DNA from: Tenrec ecaudatus
Lineage: Eukaryota; Chordata; Mammalia; Afrosoricida; Tenrecidae
Length of the DNA stretch: 64,000 nucleotides
Reading direction: 5' to 3'
Assembly: GCF_050624435.1 (NCBI RefSeq)
Contig: NC_134540.1
Span: 102,081,739-102,145,738 of the forward strand
A program made the position numbers and the translations under genes. The notes beneath the pieces were generated by a model. It was not told the origin of the DNA. It was given only the letters and a program-made list of their open reading frames with translations, and searched no databases. Below, piece after piece: positions 36,111-45,950 of the stretch; within the stretch, counting starts at the first letter, position 1; every line of letters begins with the position of its first letter.

Positions 36111-38934
36111 CTCAAGAGATTTCCCAATCAGCAAGGGAAGCAGAGGCTTACATGTGCTTACCTACTAATCTGCTGTGAACTCTTTCACATGGATTTTTAC
36201 CACATATGTCAAAGTTAGTCTGTGCTACTCTTGCTTGCTGCGCATTCTATCTCTGTCAGGGATCGTGCATTTTAAAAGAGACTTTGATTCTGTAGGATGG
36301 TCCTGTGGGATCAGGAGAGAGGTAGATGGGAGCCATTCCTAAAAGCAAAATGTTTAATGTGGTGAAAAATATGGAATAGTTTACTGAAGACAAGTAAGGA
36401 AACATGCATAAGATGGCTCATTAGGAAATCTGACTCTGAATGCTGCAGAAGGAAGGTTTCAGAGAAGGACGGGGCAGCCCTGCACATCCCTCAGGGAAAG
36501 GATGAGGGATCTGTGAATAATTCTTTAAAGTATTTCAATAATCGAGTCGGCTGGGCAGAGTTCACTTTCAATATTTAAAAAAGAGTCTAAGTAATACTAA
36601 AGGAGACCAAAATGATATAGACTATGGTAATGGACCAGGATCGTGTCTACTCCTCAGAGGTAGGAACTAAAATTATCAATGCCCCCTACCCCCATTTCTT
36701 TATGCCCTGTTCCATTTAGCAGGAGCAGTCTGACTCTGTTTTACACTGCTCTCATCTTAGGGAGGCTTAAAGGCAATTTTAGGAGTTGGCATCTGACAAT
36801 AGACCAATTTCAGAGGAAGCTGAAAGACGCAAGCGCCTGAATTTTCCACTTGTGAAGTCATTAACAACCCATCTAGAAGGTACTGATGAAGATCCACACG
36901 CATTATCATTTACATCAAAGAAACTTCACACACTATGCTACTCAATGTCTTCCCACTGGGCCAACCGGCGCAGTCTGTGAGAGACTGTTTTATTCCTTGT
37001 ATCTAACTTGTACTGTGTCTTCGATCTCGTCTTGAAAAAACAGTACTGTTTAAAGCTACCCCTGCTACTATAGCAACAATCTACCTTAAAGGATGAGAAA
37101 CCCTCATTCAGTGGAAAGGAATGTGATTCAGAATTGAAACAAGATGACAACTCAGAATCAGGGTGGGTGGATTGAAGAGAAACCTGGAGCTGCAGGAAGC
37201 ATGTTGTGCCAAATAAACAGAAGAAATTGGCTAAGGAATGGGAGAAGAAAACTTTACTGACTTCCCATAATACCTGGCACCATTTCTCCTAAGATAGCAT
37301 GTTTCAAAATGTTTGTTTCTACCCAATAGAGGTTTTCCATTGATAAACACCACCTTGCATCTGGATGAGCTATTGTGCATTAGGAAGCTTTTCTATTTTC
37401 TGACTCTCAAATTTCTAGAATAATTTTATACTCTTTCTAAAACTACTTTGAAAGGGGTGTTTGGACCGTTTGAAAAATATGTCTATAAAATATTCCTTTG
37501 GGATTATATTTTATTTACATTGCATACGTATGTATGAAAATTATGTATAGATGTACTGATTATGGACTGTGCATGTCTATATTTATATGTAATTATAGGA
37601 ATATTGATATATTACATAATAATGCTTGCCTTTGAAAGGGATTGAGAAATCTATTTCCCGTGGGAGGAAAATCTAAAATCACTAAAAGTCATAAGAGAGG
37701 GCTTAGGGTCTACCTTCTTCCTTTTACAGATAAAGAAACTGAAGACCACAGAGACAGAGTGACAGGGCTACCGTCTCCCAATAAGGGGGACTTCCACTTA
37801 AAACTCTTGTCACTTTTTCTAAGCCAGGGAACCCTCCAGTGCACCCCTCAGTCTCTTGCAGTGATTCTCGGTATTGATGGAGGAGCAAGGTTGAGGGGTC
37901 TTGAAAATGGACCCCTTGTTCGGACTTGATAGCCATTGTAGAAAGGCCAAATAGAGAAATGCTCAAATGTAGTTGCCTTAAACAATAGAATAGAATGTTA
38001 GTAGAATAACCGAGTATGGCTAATGCAAATTAATATATAGCTACTTTGTGAAAATGATCCTGAGGAATCCTTCTACCAAGTACAAAGCACATAAGTAGAG
38101 CTTTCCTGTCCGTTGTGGCCACCAGTCTTGACCTTATCTTACCGACGCTCGTGAGTTCTCTATGAATGTTAGCTGTCGTCTTTGCCATGATCCGTAAGGT
38201 TAGGTTGTGAGGGTAAGGAAACCAGGGCTGAGCCCAGCTAGGGAACCTTTCAGAGATAAATTCGCCACCAGGCAAGCCGTGACCCCTGCTGCTTGGAGAA
38301 CTGGACTGGACAGCAAGAATAATCTTTTTCCTCCTCCTTGAGTCTTTTTATTTGCTTGGATCCAAATTTCTTTACCATTGACTCATTTCTTTCTTGTGCC
38401 CCTGCCCACTCCTGTTAGCTCTGCTGGGAAAAGCAGCAAATGAGTTTAACATTTGCAGCCAGTGGCTGGAGGCCAAATCAAGACCAGAACACTCAACTTA
38501 ATCGGATACGGTTAGCTTTGTTTCACATTAAAATTGGAATCAGTAATATCTTAATTCTCTTGTCTAGACGATTGTCATGGTTGTAAATTATCATCATAAT
38601 GGGTGTCGAACGGTTTATAATGACGTTACCAAAAGCATTATTTGCCAGTCCTCTCCACTTTGGATCAGGCTCTGTAGCTTATACTAATTAATCTATTAAG
38701 AGGCGGCATATATATCCTGCTTCCTCGATTCAAAGTGACATTTCTGGATTCAATTCCTCGCTCATTGCTAATGCTGTTCTGTAAACTCTTTACTGATCTA
38801 ATTTCGTCTTCTGTCTGTCTGCAGCAAATTCAATCAGAAAAATAATTACCCAAATCTGATATTCTTTTTTGTGTATTTAAGAGTGCAGTATCTGTGCATT
38901 CTTAGTATTGATTTTCTTATGTGATTTCAGCTCT
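36111..38934. other. Unassigned sequence
   Basis: About 2.8 kb. The MIR fragment listed next lies inside it. The part at 38440-38720 is unique-looking, with TAAT-type motifs (ACTAATTAATC, CTTAATTCTC) and a few CpGs. It is a candidate conserved element, unproven. Confidence 0.3.
37722..37770 (+). mobile_element. MIR SINE core fragment
   Basis: TTACAGATAAAGAAACTGAAG followed by CACAGAGACAGAGTGACAGGGC has the order of the mammalian MIR core. Short. Confidence 0.45.
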
Positions 38935-40580
38935 TTGTAAGTAACATATATTTTCAAATTTTATTGCGGGACAATGCATATAAAATGTGCCATTTTCACC
39001 ACTTTAATTGTATAGCAGCATTAATTACATCCACAATGTTTTGAAAACATACCTGCTCTGTTCAAGGAGACTTTAAACTTTTTGAGAAGAAATAGCACAG
39101 AAAGGTAACAGCATTTTTCCATAAACTTTTTTATTCCCCTTCATGTTATCAAAACAGCCTTGCCTTCGTTACCTTCACCACTAGTGTATGCAACATACTC
39201 AGGAGTACCGCTAGTTTACTTGGACTATTTGTCGGCTTTATTGCTGAGTTGTGAAAATTCTTTATATATTTTTATTCAAGACTGGAAAATGCCTTTCATT
39301 CCATTGGAAGGACTACTCCCTCCCCCCCAACTTTCATGATGGTGTATTTTAAAATACAGAAGCTCTTAATTATGATAAAGTTAAATTTATTGATTTTTTA
39401 ATGTCCTGTTGCTTGCACTTTTGCCATTATAACTAAGAAACCATTGTCTAATCCAAGACCTTGAAGATTTACCATTTAAATGTTTTTATAGCTCTATATT
39501 AAAGCATTTAATACATTTTGAAGGTGGGATACAACTTTTTTCTTTTTTTTTCCTGTGACTATCTAGTTGTCATAGCATCATGAATTGAAAAGAATTTCTT
39601 CCCCATTACATTATCTTAACACCTTTGTAGAAAATGAATTGACCGTGAATGCAATTGTTTATTTCTGGACCAGAATTTCTACTAAATCGAACTATATGTT
39701 TTCGAGCTATATGCTCATCCTCAGGCTCTTGCTATATCACAATTTTAGTACATGTTGAAATGAGGAAAACTGAATTTCCACGTTTTGGTTATTTTACCAA
39801 GATATTGTTGATTATTTTAGGTTGCCTGCTTTTTAGAAAAATTTTAGGATTGGTTTATCAATTTCTGCAAAAAATAAAACCCATGATTTTTGAGTAGGAT
39901 TTATATTAAATCCATAGATTAATTTAGTAAATACTGCTACCTTAATCAATAAAGTCTCCATGAGTTGAAATCTACTATGTAGCAGTGGATAACTGGACAA
40001 ACATAACAATGTTAAGTCTTCTGCACCAAGATGGCTTTCCGTTTACTTTGGTCTTATTTACTTACTTACAACCATGCCTTGCATTTTTTCAATGTACAAG
40101 TCTTGTACTTCTTTTGTTAACTATATTCCTAAATATTTTGTTCATTTTGATGTTACTGTGTTTTCTGAATTTCAGTTTTCATAGGTTCACTACTCATCTA
40201 TAGGAAACCGTTGGTATTTTCAAAGGGACCGTCTTTCCTGAAATCGTGTGGGACTTATTTTTTTGTTCTAATACTTCTCTACATGTTTACTCAGCATTGT
40301 TTCTTCCTAATCTAGATGCTTTTAGTCATTTTTCATGCATAAATACATTGGCTTGAATTGGCAGTATCATGTGGAACAGAAGTGGTGAGAGGGGATATAA
40401 TTTGTGTGGATAAAATTTTTGCGAATCTTATTTTAACAGGGAAAGCTACTGTTCTGTTATTGAGTATGGTGTTGCAGCTGGCTCACAGATATTCGTTATT
40501 AAATTAAGACATCATGCCTGCTCTCTTTTGTTACATACCTTCATCATGAAAAGATGTTGAAGTTTGCTAAATTGTTCTAT
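38935..40580 (-). mobile_element. L1 LINE, ORF2 3' region and tail
   Basis: Antisense L1. The left end (TTTTATTGCGGGACAATGC, TAAAATGTGCCATTTTCACC) resembles an old L1 3' end. Further right are TATTGCTGAGTTGTGAAAATTC, AGAAGCTCTTAATTATGATAAAG, TGTACAAGTCTTGTACTTC, CCTAAATATTTTGTTC and ATCATGAAAAGATGTTGAAG, in L1 ORF2 antisense order. A probable AfroSINE tail (TTGAGGGCAATGGGTTTG) follows at about 40595. Frames at 39649-40203 are shadows of the L1. Confidence 0.7.
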
Positions 40581-40837
40581 GGGTCTGGACCACTTGAGGG
40601 CAATGGGTTTGACTTTGGATGTATCCATAGAGGGTCTGTGTGTCTTAATATATATATATATTCACACACATATTTGCAAAAAAACAACTTTTGCTTTCAT
40701 TGATTTTCTCTATTTATTTTCTATTCTCTATTCCGCCTACTTCTGTTTTAATCTTTGCTCCCTCTTTCCTTCTGTTTGTTTTGACCTTAGTTCACTCTTC
40801 CCTTTCTAGTTTCTTAGGTTTGTTATCTTTTCTATTT
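40581..40837. other. AT-rich spacer with TA and CA dinucleotides
   Basis: It holds a TATATATATATA run at about 40651-40662 with CACACACA after it, then pyrimidine-rich DNA up to the RTE element. No gene. Confidence 0.4.
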
Positions 40838-41560
40838 GACTACATGATAATCTATTCCGCATGAGTACAATGGAGTGTTCGCAAACTCTCAGTCCTCTCA
40901 AGGCTCTTCATAGTTTGCTGTTAATCACACAGTTTGATGCCTTGCAATAGTTAATGAAACACAAGTACACATCTTTCTGATAGTCTCTTCTTTCAGCCAA
41001 GATCAACCTGACATCAGGAATGATATGCCTTCCTCCGTGCCCTCTTTTGATTTTGGCCCAAACCGTTGACAATCTCCCTGTCAATGAACTTCTACAACCA
41101 CGGTCAGGTGATCTTCAGCAATATATTACTTGATATTTGCCATTATTGATATTGTTCTATAATCTGTGCACTGTTAGTTCACTTTTCTTTGAAATGGGAC
41201 AGATATGGCTCCCTTCCTGTCAGCTGGCCCAGCAACTGTCTTTCAAATTTCTTTGCATAGAAGAATGAGAGCTTCCAGTGTTTCCTTAGCATGTGGAAAC
41301 ATTTCAATGAGAATGCTGTCCCTTTCTGGAGCCTTCTATGTGGTGAATGCTTTCAGTGCAGCTCTAACTTCTCCCATCTTTGCCATTGGTTCTGGCTCAA
41401 AGGCTGCCTCCTGCAATGGTAGTTCTTTTTGCTAGAGTGGCTCTGGGCATCCTTTCCATCTTCTTTACATGCTTCCTGCATCATGCCATATTTTACCTAC
41501 AGAAACGTTTGATATTGAAATTCAAGGCTTAAATTTTTCTTTAGCTTTTTTAGTTTAAGT
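40838..41560 (-). mobile_element. RTE-clade LINE, inverted 5' segment
   Basis: Antisense RTE section upstream of the catalytic site: CATCAGGAATGATATGCC, CCCTGTCAATGAACTTC, GTGATCTTCAGCAATATATTAC, GTCAGCTGGCCCAGCAAC and CATTTCAATGAGAATGC. In element order this piece ends at the outer left edge (40838) near a block resembling TTACATAGATCAA. The sense segment that follows starts at the same point of the element. The pair therefore looks like one insertion with an inverted 5' half. The plus-strand frame at 41205-41435 is a shadow. Confidence 0.65.
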
Positions 41561-42850
41561 TATACTATACATGGATCGAGGCATGGTTTAACACCAAGAC
41601 AAATGTGCATCGCGGGTGTGTCCTCTCACCACACCGAATCAAACCGTGCAGCATCAGGATTAGAGAACAGTAAACACCTTCGATGTGCACCTGACACAAC
41701 CTTGCTTGCTGCAAATGAGGAGAACGTGAAGTACTTGCTGATAAAGATTAAGAATTGCAGCCTGCACTATGCATTACATCTCAATGTAAACAAAAACTGT
41801 TAATGACTGATTATTAAGTCAAATAACACAGAGTTTTAACCTTTTCTTAGGTTAACCTTTAATTTTTTTAAATCGGTTTAGATCCAACATAGCAAGGTAA
41901 TTATTTCAAGAAAAAAATGTGAAAAAAATACTTGAGTAAGGGGGCTACTTTTTTTTATTAAACTTAACAGATCTATGTATACATGCACACACACACACAC
42001 ATTGATCCTGCATAATGGAGAGCAATGTCTTGAATTATATAACCATTCTAATCTTGAAAATGATATATTACTTTAATTTAATATATTCTCCACTAATCAA
42101 TGCTGTGAAATGAACTTGATGTTGTCACAATAGAAATTGTGAGTGTCTGTCCTGCTTTTACTGGGCTCCTTTTCAAAAGAGAACTATCTGTAGAACATTT
42201 TGTAAACGGAACATGTTTTTTAAGTTTAATGACATAATGTAAATGCCACCAATGCTTTAAAGGTAAACATGCTACCAACAACCTATTTTGAGCTTATAAA
42301 ATATGTTTTATAAACAATATTTCATTAGCTCAGTAAAACATTCATGATACAAAAAAAAAAGAAAAGAAAACAGAAATCTTCCCAACTGGACCAATTAGTA
42401 ACATCATGAATAATAGAGAAGCGATTGAAGTTGTCAGGGATTTAATCTTGCTTGGATCCACAATCAATTCTTAAGGAAGCTGCAGTCAAGAGATCAAAAA
42501 ATCCACGGCATTGGGTAACTCTGCTGCACATGAACTTTGGAGCCTATTACAAAGCAAAGGTATGACTCTGAGGACCAGGAAGGTGAGCTGGAGGCAGGCC
42601 ATGGCATGTTCAGTGGCCTCACCTGCACATGAGTGTTGCATACTGAATCAGGAAGCCTGACCAAGAATGGATTCATTTGGATTGTGGTGTTGGAGATGAG
42701 AATTGACAGTCTCAGAATGGCCAAAAGAACAACCAGATCTCGCTTGGAAGAAGTAAAGCCAGAATGCTTGTTAGAGACATGGATAGTGAGACTTTGGACA
42801 TGTCGTCAGGAGAAATCAGTCCCTGGAGTAGGACAACATGCTTACTAAAA
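41561..42850 (+). mobile_element. RTE-clade LINE, sense 3' segment with RT core remnant
   Basis: Sense RTE sequence. The frame at 41603-41803 keeps reverse transcriptase context, DTTLLAANEENVKYLLIKI. The catalytic tetrad just before it, normally Y-A-D-D, reads C-A-P-D at 41684-41695, so the enzyme is dead. The sequence breaks at about 41798 and resumes at 42366 after an unrelated tailed insertion. It then continues through CTTGCTTGGATCCACAATC and GAAGAAGTAAAGCCAGAATGC (frame 42633-42848) to CTTTGGACATGTCGTCAGG. It stops near 42850, short of the normal terminal tail. Confidence 0.7.
41799..42365 (+). mobile_element. Poly-A-tailed insertion inside RTE LINE (possible processed retrocopy)
   Basis: A 567-base segment not belonging to the LINE separates two parts of its coding region. 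It ends with an A-rich tail (42351-42365). AGTAAA, a variant poly-A signal, lies at 42332-42337. The flanks GTAAACAAAAACT (41786-41798) and GAAAACAGAAATC (42366-42378) differ at a few positions but both resemble the single LINE sequence expected there, as a degraded 13-base target duplication would. The body is AT-rich with a CA run at about 41983-42001. I do not recognise it. It could be a 3' UTR retrocopy or an unnamed SINE or L1 tail. Confidence 0.55.
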
Positions 42851-42941
42851 CAAACAAACAAATAAGCAAACAAACCCAAAACTTTATTGGTGTCCTTTAA
42901 TACATTATGTGGGGTTAAAGTCAATGCCTAATGTCCTTTTT

Positions 42942-43080
42942 AGGAACCCTGAGGGTGCTATTGGATAACCATTGAAGCACGAACTGTAAGGTTGGTGGTT
43001 CAAACTCACTAATAGCTCAATAAGTAAAAGACGAGGCTATCTCCTCCAGTGAAGATTTACACAGGGCTTGCTTGTAGAAG
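42942..43080 (+). mobile_element. AfroSINE, 5' two-thirds
   Basis: Sense: AGGAACCCTGAGGGTGC at the start, GGTTGGTGGTTCAAACTC for the box-B region, then CTCCAGTGAAGATTTACAC. The tail section is replaced by other sequence. Confidence 0.7.
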
Positions 43081-43404
43081 GTGATAGATGACAGCGGAAG
43101 CACAAAATCCATTTGCAGAGTCCCCAAATGAATGAGGCATCAGGTGGATCCCCTGAGATCATGGTGCAGGGATGGGAATGTCCTAGCTAGTAGCCAGAGA
43201 GCCTTGTGAGGTCCATAATGGAAGATGCAGTTAGTTTAAAATTTAACCCTTTATTAATTCATCACCCTTTTGACCCATTTTAATGCTATTTCAGCTTATA
43301 ATTTTTATGCCTTTCAGTTGAGGATTTTCTCTGTATTATTTTGTCATCTTTGTTTCTGTTGTCGTTTGTTGTTTGTAATTTGTATGACTTTTGTGTATGA
43401 AATC
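43081..43404. other. Unassigned sequence
   Basis: No recognised gene or repeat. The frame at 43270-43491 runs from here into the L1 tail. Confidence 0.3.
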
Positions 43405-43622
43405 CAGGACAGGCAGTTCCCTAGAGACAGTAACTGGACTGATCATTGCCCACGGGCATGGCAGAGGAGGTTGAGAGGAACGGGGGGCTAACAACCAATA
43501 TGAGAAAGAAGAAAATATTCTGAGACTGATTCTGGCGATGATTGCGCAACTCTTCTTAATAGGATTGAAACGCTAAATGTATAGTCTCTCAATTAATTTT
43601 GTGCCAATAAAACTGTTTTTAA
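43405..43622 (+). mobile_element. L1 3' UTR and tail
   Basis: Sense: CTAGAGACAGTAACTGGAC, a G-run at 43482-43487, CGATGATTGCGCAACTCTTC, then AATAAAACTGTTTTTAAAA, a poly-A signal and tail. It shows the same layout as 8440-8637 but keeps the 3' end. Confidence 0.65.
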
Positions 43623-43700
43623 AAGGTTTACAGCCTTGGAAACCCAATATAATGCCACTATGAGTCTGAATTGGCGCAATAACAGTGGGCTAAATGCCTT
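43623..43700 (+). mobile_element. AfroSINE 3' half
   Basis: Sense: GGTTTACAGCCTTGGAAACCC, ACTATGAGTCTGAATTGG, AACAGTGGGC. It begins directly at the A-rich tail of the L1. Confidence 0.65.
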
Positions 43701-44060
43701 TTAAAAGCGTATCTTCTAAAGCAAGTATGTGAGTAACCGTTGTCCTGGTGCCTGCTGATCTGGTTGTCCTGGCTTATCCCTCACTTTTGAAGGATAGTTA
43801 GTCTGGCTATGCATTTCTTGGTTTATAGTCTCTTTTCCCCCCCCAGTATTTTAGTTGGGCCTGCCGTCTAGCTTCCTTTACTTCTAATGAAAGTTGGCTG
43901 TTATTTTTATTCGAGATCCCTTATATATGACTGGGAGAAAGATGAACGTATCTCTTCAGGTATCATTCCTGTTTCTGTTTTCACAGTTTTATTGGAGTAA
44001 AATATGTATAACAAAGCACTTGCCATTTCCCTGTTTTCACATGCAATTAAGTGACATTAA
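43701..44060. other. Unassigned sequence with possible old L1 tail
   Basis: TTTTATTGGAGTAAAATATG at about 43988 resembles the antisense start of an old L1 3' end. The rest is not recognised. A C-run lies at 43837-43844. Confidence 0.3.
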
Positions 44061-44142
44061 CACAATTCTGGGAACCCAATGGAGTCCTTCTACTCTGTCT
44101 TAAGCGTCACTGGGACTCAGAATTGACTCGGGCAGTTGTTTG
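44061..44142 (+). mobile_element. AfroSINE 3' fragment
   Basis: Sense: CTGGGAACCCAATGGAGTCC, CTACTCTGTCTTAAGC, GACTCAGAATTGACTCGGGC. Confidence 0.6.
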
Positions 44143-44261
44143 TTCTTGTACGTGATGAATCGCTCCTCTCATGTTGCCTTTGAGACACTGTCTTTATCTT
44201 TGACCTTCAAGACACAGATGCGTCTATTGGTGAATACAGGAGAGAGATAGGCTTTCTACTC

Positions 44262-44370
44262 CTCTAAAGAGTTGCAGTCTCAGAAACTCACAGGGGCGGT
44301 TCTCTCCTGTCTCGCAGGGTCACTATGCATTGGCTTTGGATCGATGGCAGTGAGTTATAGTTTTATGGGT
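44262..44370 (+). mobile_element. AfroSINE 3' fragment
   Basis: Sense: GAGTTGCAGTCTCAGAAAC, CAGGGTCACTATGCATTGGC, GATGGCAGTGAGTTATAG. A second partial copy close to the one at 44061. Confidence 0.6.
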
Positions 44371-45741
44371 GACTGTGTGTGTGTGCGCAGCTTATTCTAC
44401 ATAGGTTATTTGAATTTCCTGGGTATCCAGTTAAATGTGTATATGTGTGTGTGTGTGTGTGCACTTAAATTTGGTAGTTTTCAGCTCCTGTTTTCTCATT
44501 GATCATAGTTTCTTTCTTCATCGCTTAGTACTCTCATTATGTTTGAGTGTGTGCTGATGGTACTCCCCTCGTCCTGAGAGTCTGCTAATTTCCCTTCATT
44601 CTTTTTCTTTCTCTTCCTCAGACTGGATATCAATTGACCATTAAGTCATCCTTAAATCCACTGCTTCTGTCTTTTGCCCACTCAAATCTGCTAACAATTT
44701 CCTCTACTGATGTTTTCCAAATCCAGCATTTATAGTAATTTTTAAAATAATTGATGCATTTTATTGATATTATCTATTTGTGGAAATAACCCCCCTCCCC
44801 AGATCTTTATAAATGTCTTCTTTGTTATTTCAGGCTATTGAGGCTAACTGGTCTCAAGACTTTGCTTAGTAAGTTCAAAATGTGGCCTTTCTTTGGGACA
44901 GTGGTATTGAATTATATTTTTTCTGATTATGTGTTATATTCTCCTATTTCTTTGCAAGTGCTTTTTCATGCCTTTCCCCTTTCTTAAGCGTGTGTGTGGC
45001 ATGGCATTCTAGATTTTCAAAATATGTTCTAATTTTCCAAAATCCCTGATAGACAATTTATTCTCCATATTTTCATTTAAATTTTTTCTTAGCTCCTTGT
45101 GTGCCCTACCTGCCATCTCTTCATTGAACACTAGCAATATTAAACAATTCCTGCTGATTGTTTTGAAACACAGTGCTCTGAGTCCGGTCAAATGAACACA
45201 CACTCTGTTAGTAGAGGGTCACTTGATAGCAGTTTCCTGGGCAGTATGTTTTTGAGGTGCTTCATTTCCATTCTGCTTTTTCCAGGGAGTTTTCGGCTTC
45301 TGGTTTTCACAACCTTCACAGGAAGTGCTCCTGGCTACTTTGGAGCTGACGGAGAGAGATGGGGATGAGGCAAAAGAAAACAGTAAAATGCTCAATCATC
45401 TCATGGGAATTCTGCCATTTCTCTTCTGGAAGCAAGTCTTAGATTGTTTTGAAAAGAACTCTGCTGTGGAGTCCATGCCCATTCACAGCAAGTCTGTGGT
45501 TAATTTCAGAGTTCTAAGGAAGCTCGATTTTGACACTATCCCTGGTGTTTTCAAGCATCTACTTAATAACATATTATTGGAGGTTCTTAATTCACCATTC
45601 CATCCAATTAATTATATCAGTATATGAATTTAATGTGCTTGGTTCACTAAACATCTTCTTTTGCCGTTTCTATTCATGTGAACTTTGAGTAGGGACGGAC
45701 CTCACGTTCAAATCCAGTAATGGTCCTTGATGGCTCTAACC
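44371..45741. other. Unassigned sequence, possibly old L1-like DNA
   Basis: A (GT)n run lies at about 44443-44461. The stretch 44800-45640 is T-rich on the plus strand and has the feel of antisense L1-type sequence, but I cannot match it. The 100-codon frame at 45325-45627 is open and varied in composition, with no recognised domain. Confidence 0.25.
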
Positions 45742-45950
45742 CAGGGTCCCAACCTTGACACGACTGACATTTTCGATTAAATAATTCTTTGTGATCAGGA
45801 GCTCTCCAAATGCCTTGTGAGATGTTTAATAGCATCTCCAGCCGCTATTCATTCAATGCCTCTATTCATCCGGTGTGACAGCCAAACAGGTGTTTAGACC
45901 TTGTCAAGAGTCCCCTGTGGTGAAAAATTGACCAGACTTAAGGTCCACTG
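45742..45950 (+). mobile_element. MER5A hAT MITE, nearly full length
   Basis: It starts CAGGGTCCCAACCTTGACAC, then GACTGACATTTTCG, ATAATTCTTTGTGATC, GAGATGTTTAATAGCATCTCC, CAAACAGGTGTTTAGACC and GTCCCCTGTGGTG, ending AAGGTCCACTG. This is the full order of the ancient MER5A element with moderate divergence. Confidence 0.75.

Noticed and set aside
41205..41435. 76-codon plus-strand frame with protein-like composition
   Set aside because: It lies on the opposite strand of an RTE LINE coding fragment, so its composition is a shadow of that ORF.
45325..45627. 100-codon plus-strand frame
   Set aside because: It lies in T-rich DNA that may be old antisense LINE. I could not match it to a protein family.
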